This document shows positions 63,501 through 64,000 of a DNA stretch of 64,000 nt, piece by piece; the first letter of the stretch is position 1, and the number at the start of each line of letters is the position of its first letter. Under the pieces are notes generated by a model, which had not been told where the DNA came from, ran no database searches, and saw only the letters and a list, made by a program, of their open reading frames with translations. The stretch is from Larix kaempferi. Taxonomy: Eukaryota > Streptophyta > Pinopsida > Pinales > Pinaceae. The DNA is taken from NCBI GenBank assembly GCA_027924585.1, contig BSBM01000917.1, positions 9,229,501-9,293,500 of the forward strand. Reading direction: 5' to 3'. The translations under genes and the position numbers were made by a program.

Positions 63501-64000
63501 AGCTTTTCTTATTTCCGGACGCATGCGCAAACTATAGAAAGTCGTTATGACGTAGAATGTGCATACTTTGTTGATTCCATTTATGAAATAAAACACATTT
63601 TCTAAAAACTCGTGTTTTTTAAGAAATCATGTAAACCTTCTAGAAGCTGTGATTTTAAAAAACGGGGGAAGTAAGCTTTTCTTATTTCCAAACGCACGCG
63701 CAAACTATAGAAAGTCCTTATGACGTAGAATGTGCATACTTTGTTGATTCCATTTATGAAATAAAGCACAATTTCTAAAAACTCGTGTTTTTTAAGAAAT
63801 CATGTAAACCTTCTAAAAGCTGTGATTTTAAAAAACGGGGGAAGTAAGCGTTTCTTATTTCCGGACGCATGCACAAACTATAGAAATTCGTTATGACGTA
63901 GAATGTGCATACTTTGTAGATTCCATTTATGAAATAAAACACATTTTCTAAAAACTCGTGTTTTTTACGAAATCATGTAAACCTTCTAGAAGCTGTGATT
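63501..64000 (+). repeat. 173-bp satellite array, domain 1 variants at right edge
   Basis: The last three monomers show CACGCGC with CCTTATG and AAAGCAC near 63690-63775, then GCGTTTCTT and ATGCACAAAC. That is the same ordered cassette as in domain 1 (for example 1558-1745). The array continues past the window end. Confidence 0.8.

Noticed and set aside
1-64000. CRISPR array or bacterial repeat system suggested by regular repetition.
   Set aside because: The repeats are 173 bp and contiguous, with no unique spacers. There are no cas-like genes, and the nested LTR retrotransposon is eukaryotic.
1-64000. Inverted segments or a change of satellite orientation.
   Set aside because: All monomers I read, from the first to the last, run in the same direction. 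I saw no reverse-complement copies of GGACGCATGCGC-type starts beyond the intrinsic palindromes.

Overview
This window is almost entirely one AT-rich (about 67% A+T) tandem satellite with a monomer of 173 bp. All copies that I read lie in the same orientation. By length there are about 353 monomers: about 43 left of an insertion and about 310 right of it. The array runs off both ends of the window. The only non-satellite DNA is a 2,950-bp LTR retrotransposon at 7415-10364, nested inside one monomer. No host gene, rRNA, tRNA, CRISPR or ordinary single-copy sequence is visible. The organism is very probably a land plant: the retroelement has a primer-binding site matching plant initiator-Met tRNA, TGTT...AACA-type LTR ends and a Copia-like Gag start, and a 170-180-bp satellite in a long array is typical of plant centromeric or heterochromatic DNA. 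I cannot name the species or prove a centromere from sequence alone.

Layout: 1-7414 satellite; 7415-10364 retroelement on the minus strand, flanked by the 5-bp duplication GGAAG; 10370-64000 satellite. The monomers are not a homogeneous mixture. Sets of linked variants define classes, and the classes recur in fixed orders, giving higher-order repeats. Examples are an 11-monomer unit of 1,901 bp in tandem (691-4492), a 10-monomer unit of 1,731 bp in tandem with almost no differences (57880-61341), a dimer repeated about three times (about 30460-31497) and a 4-monomer duplication (about 37999-39383). Longer colinear duplications occur at offsets of about 8.1, 12.8 and 19.0 kb. Two variant repertoires alternate along the array: domain 1 (start to ~34.4 kb and ~41.3-49.0 kb) and domain 2 (~34.4-41.3 kb and ~49.0-63.5 kb), with domain 1 variants returning at the right edge.

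The retroelement has two 753-bp LTRs differing at five positions (0.7%), so it is recent. It carries one intact 349-codon ORF with a Copia-type Gag start and no protease, integrase, reverse transcriptase or RNase H, so it must rely on enzymes supplied by another element. The second half of that ORF contains a degenerate repeat of exactly 20 residues that I do not recognise. Two uninterrupted paralogues of its insertion site survive at about 15.4 and 16.9 kb.

I found no evidence of an undescribed gene system. The most distinctive observations are the empty-site paralogues, the 20-residue repeat in the ORF, the alternation of two satellite domains, a marker monomer spaced at 4, 7, 10 and 20 monomers, and a perfect TTCTAGAA heat-shock-element-like palindrome in most monomers.
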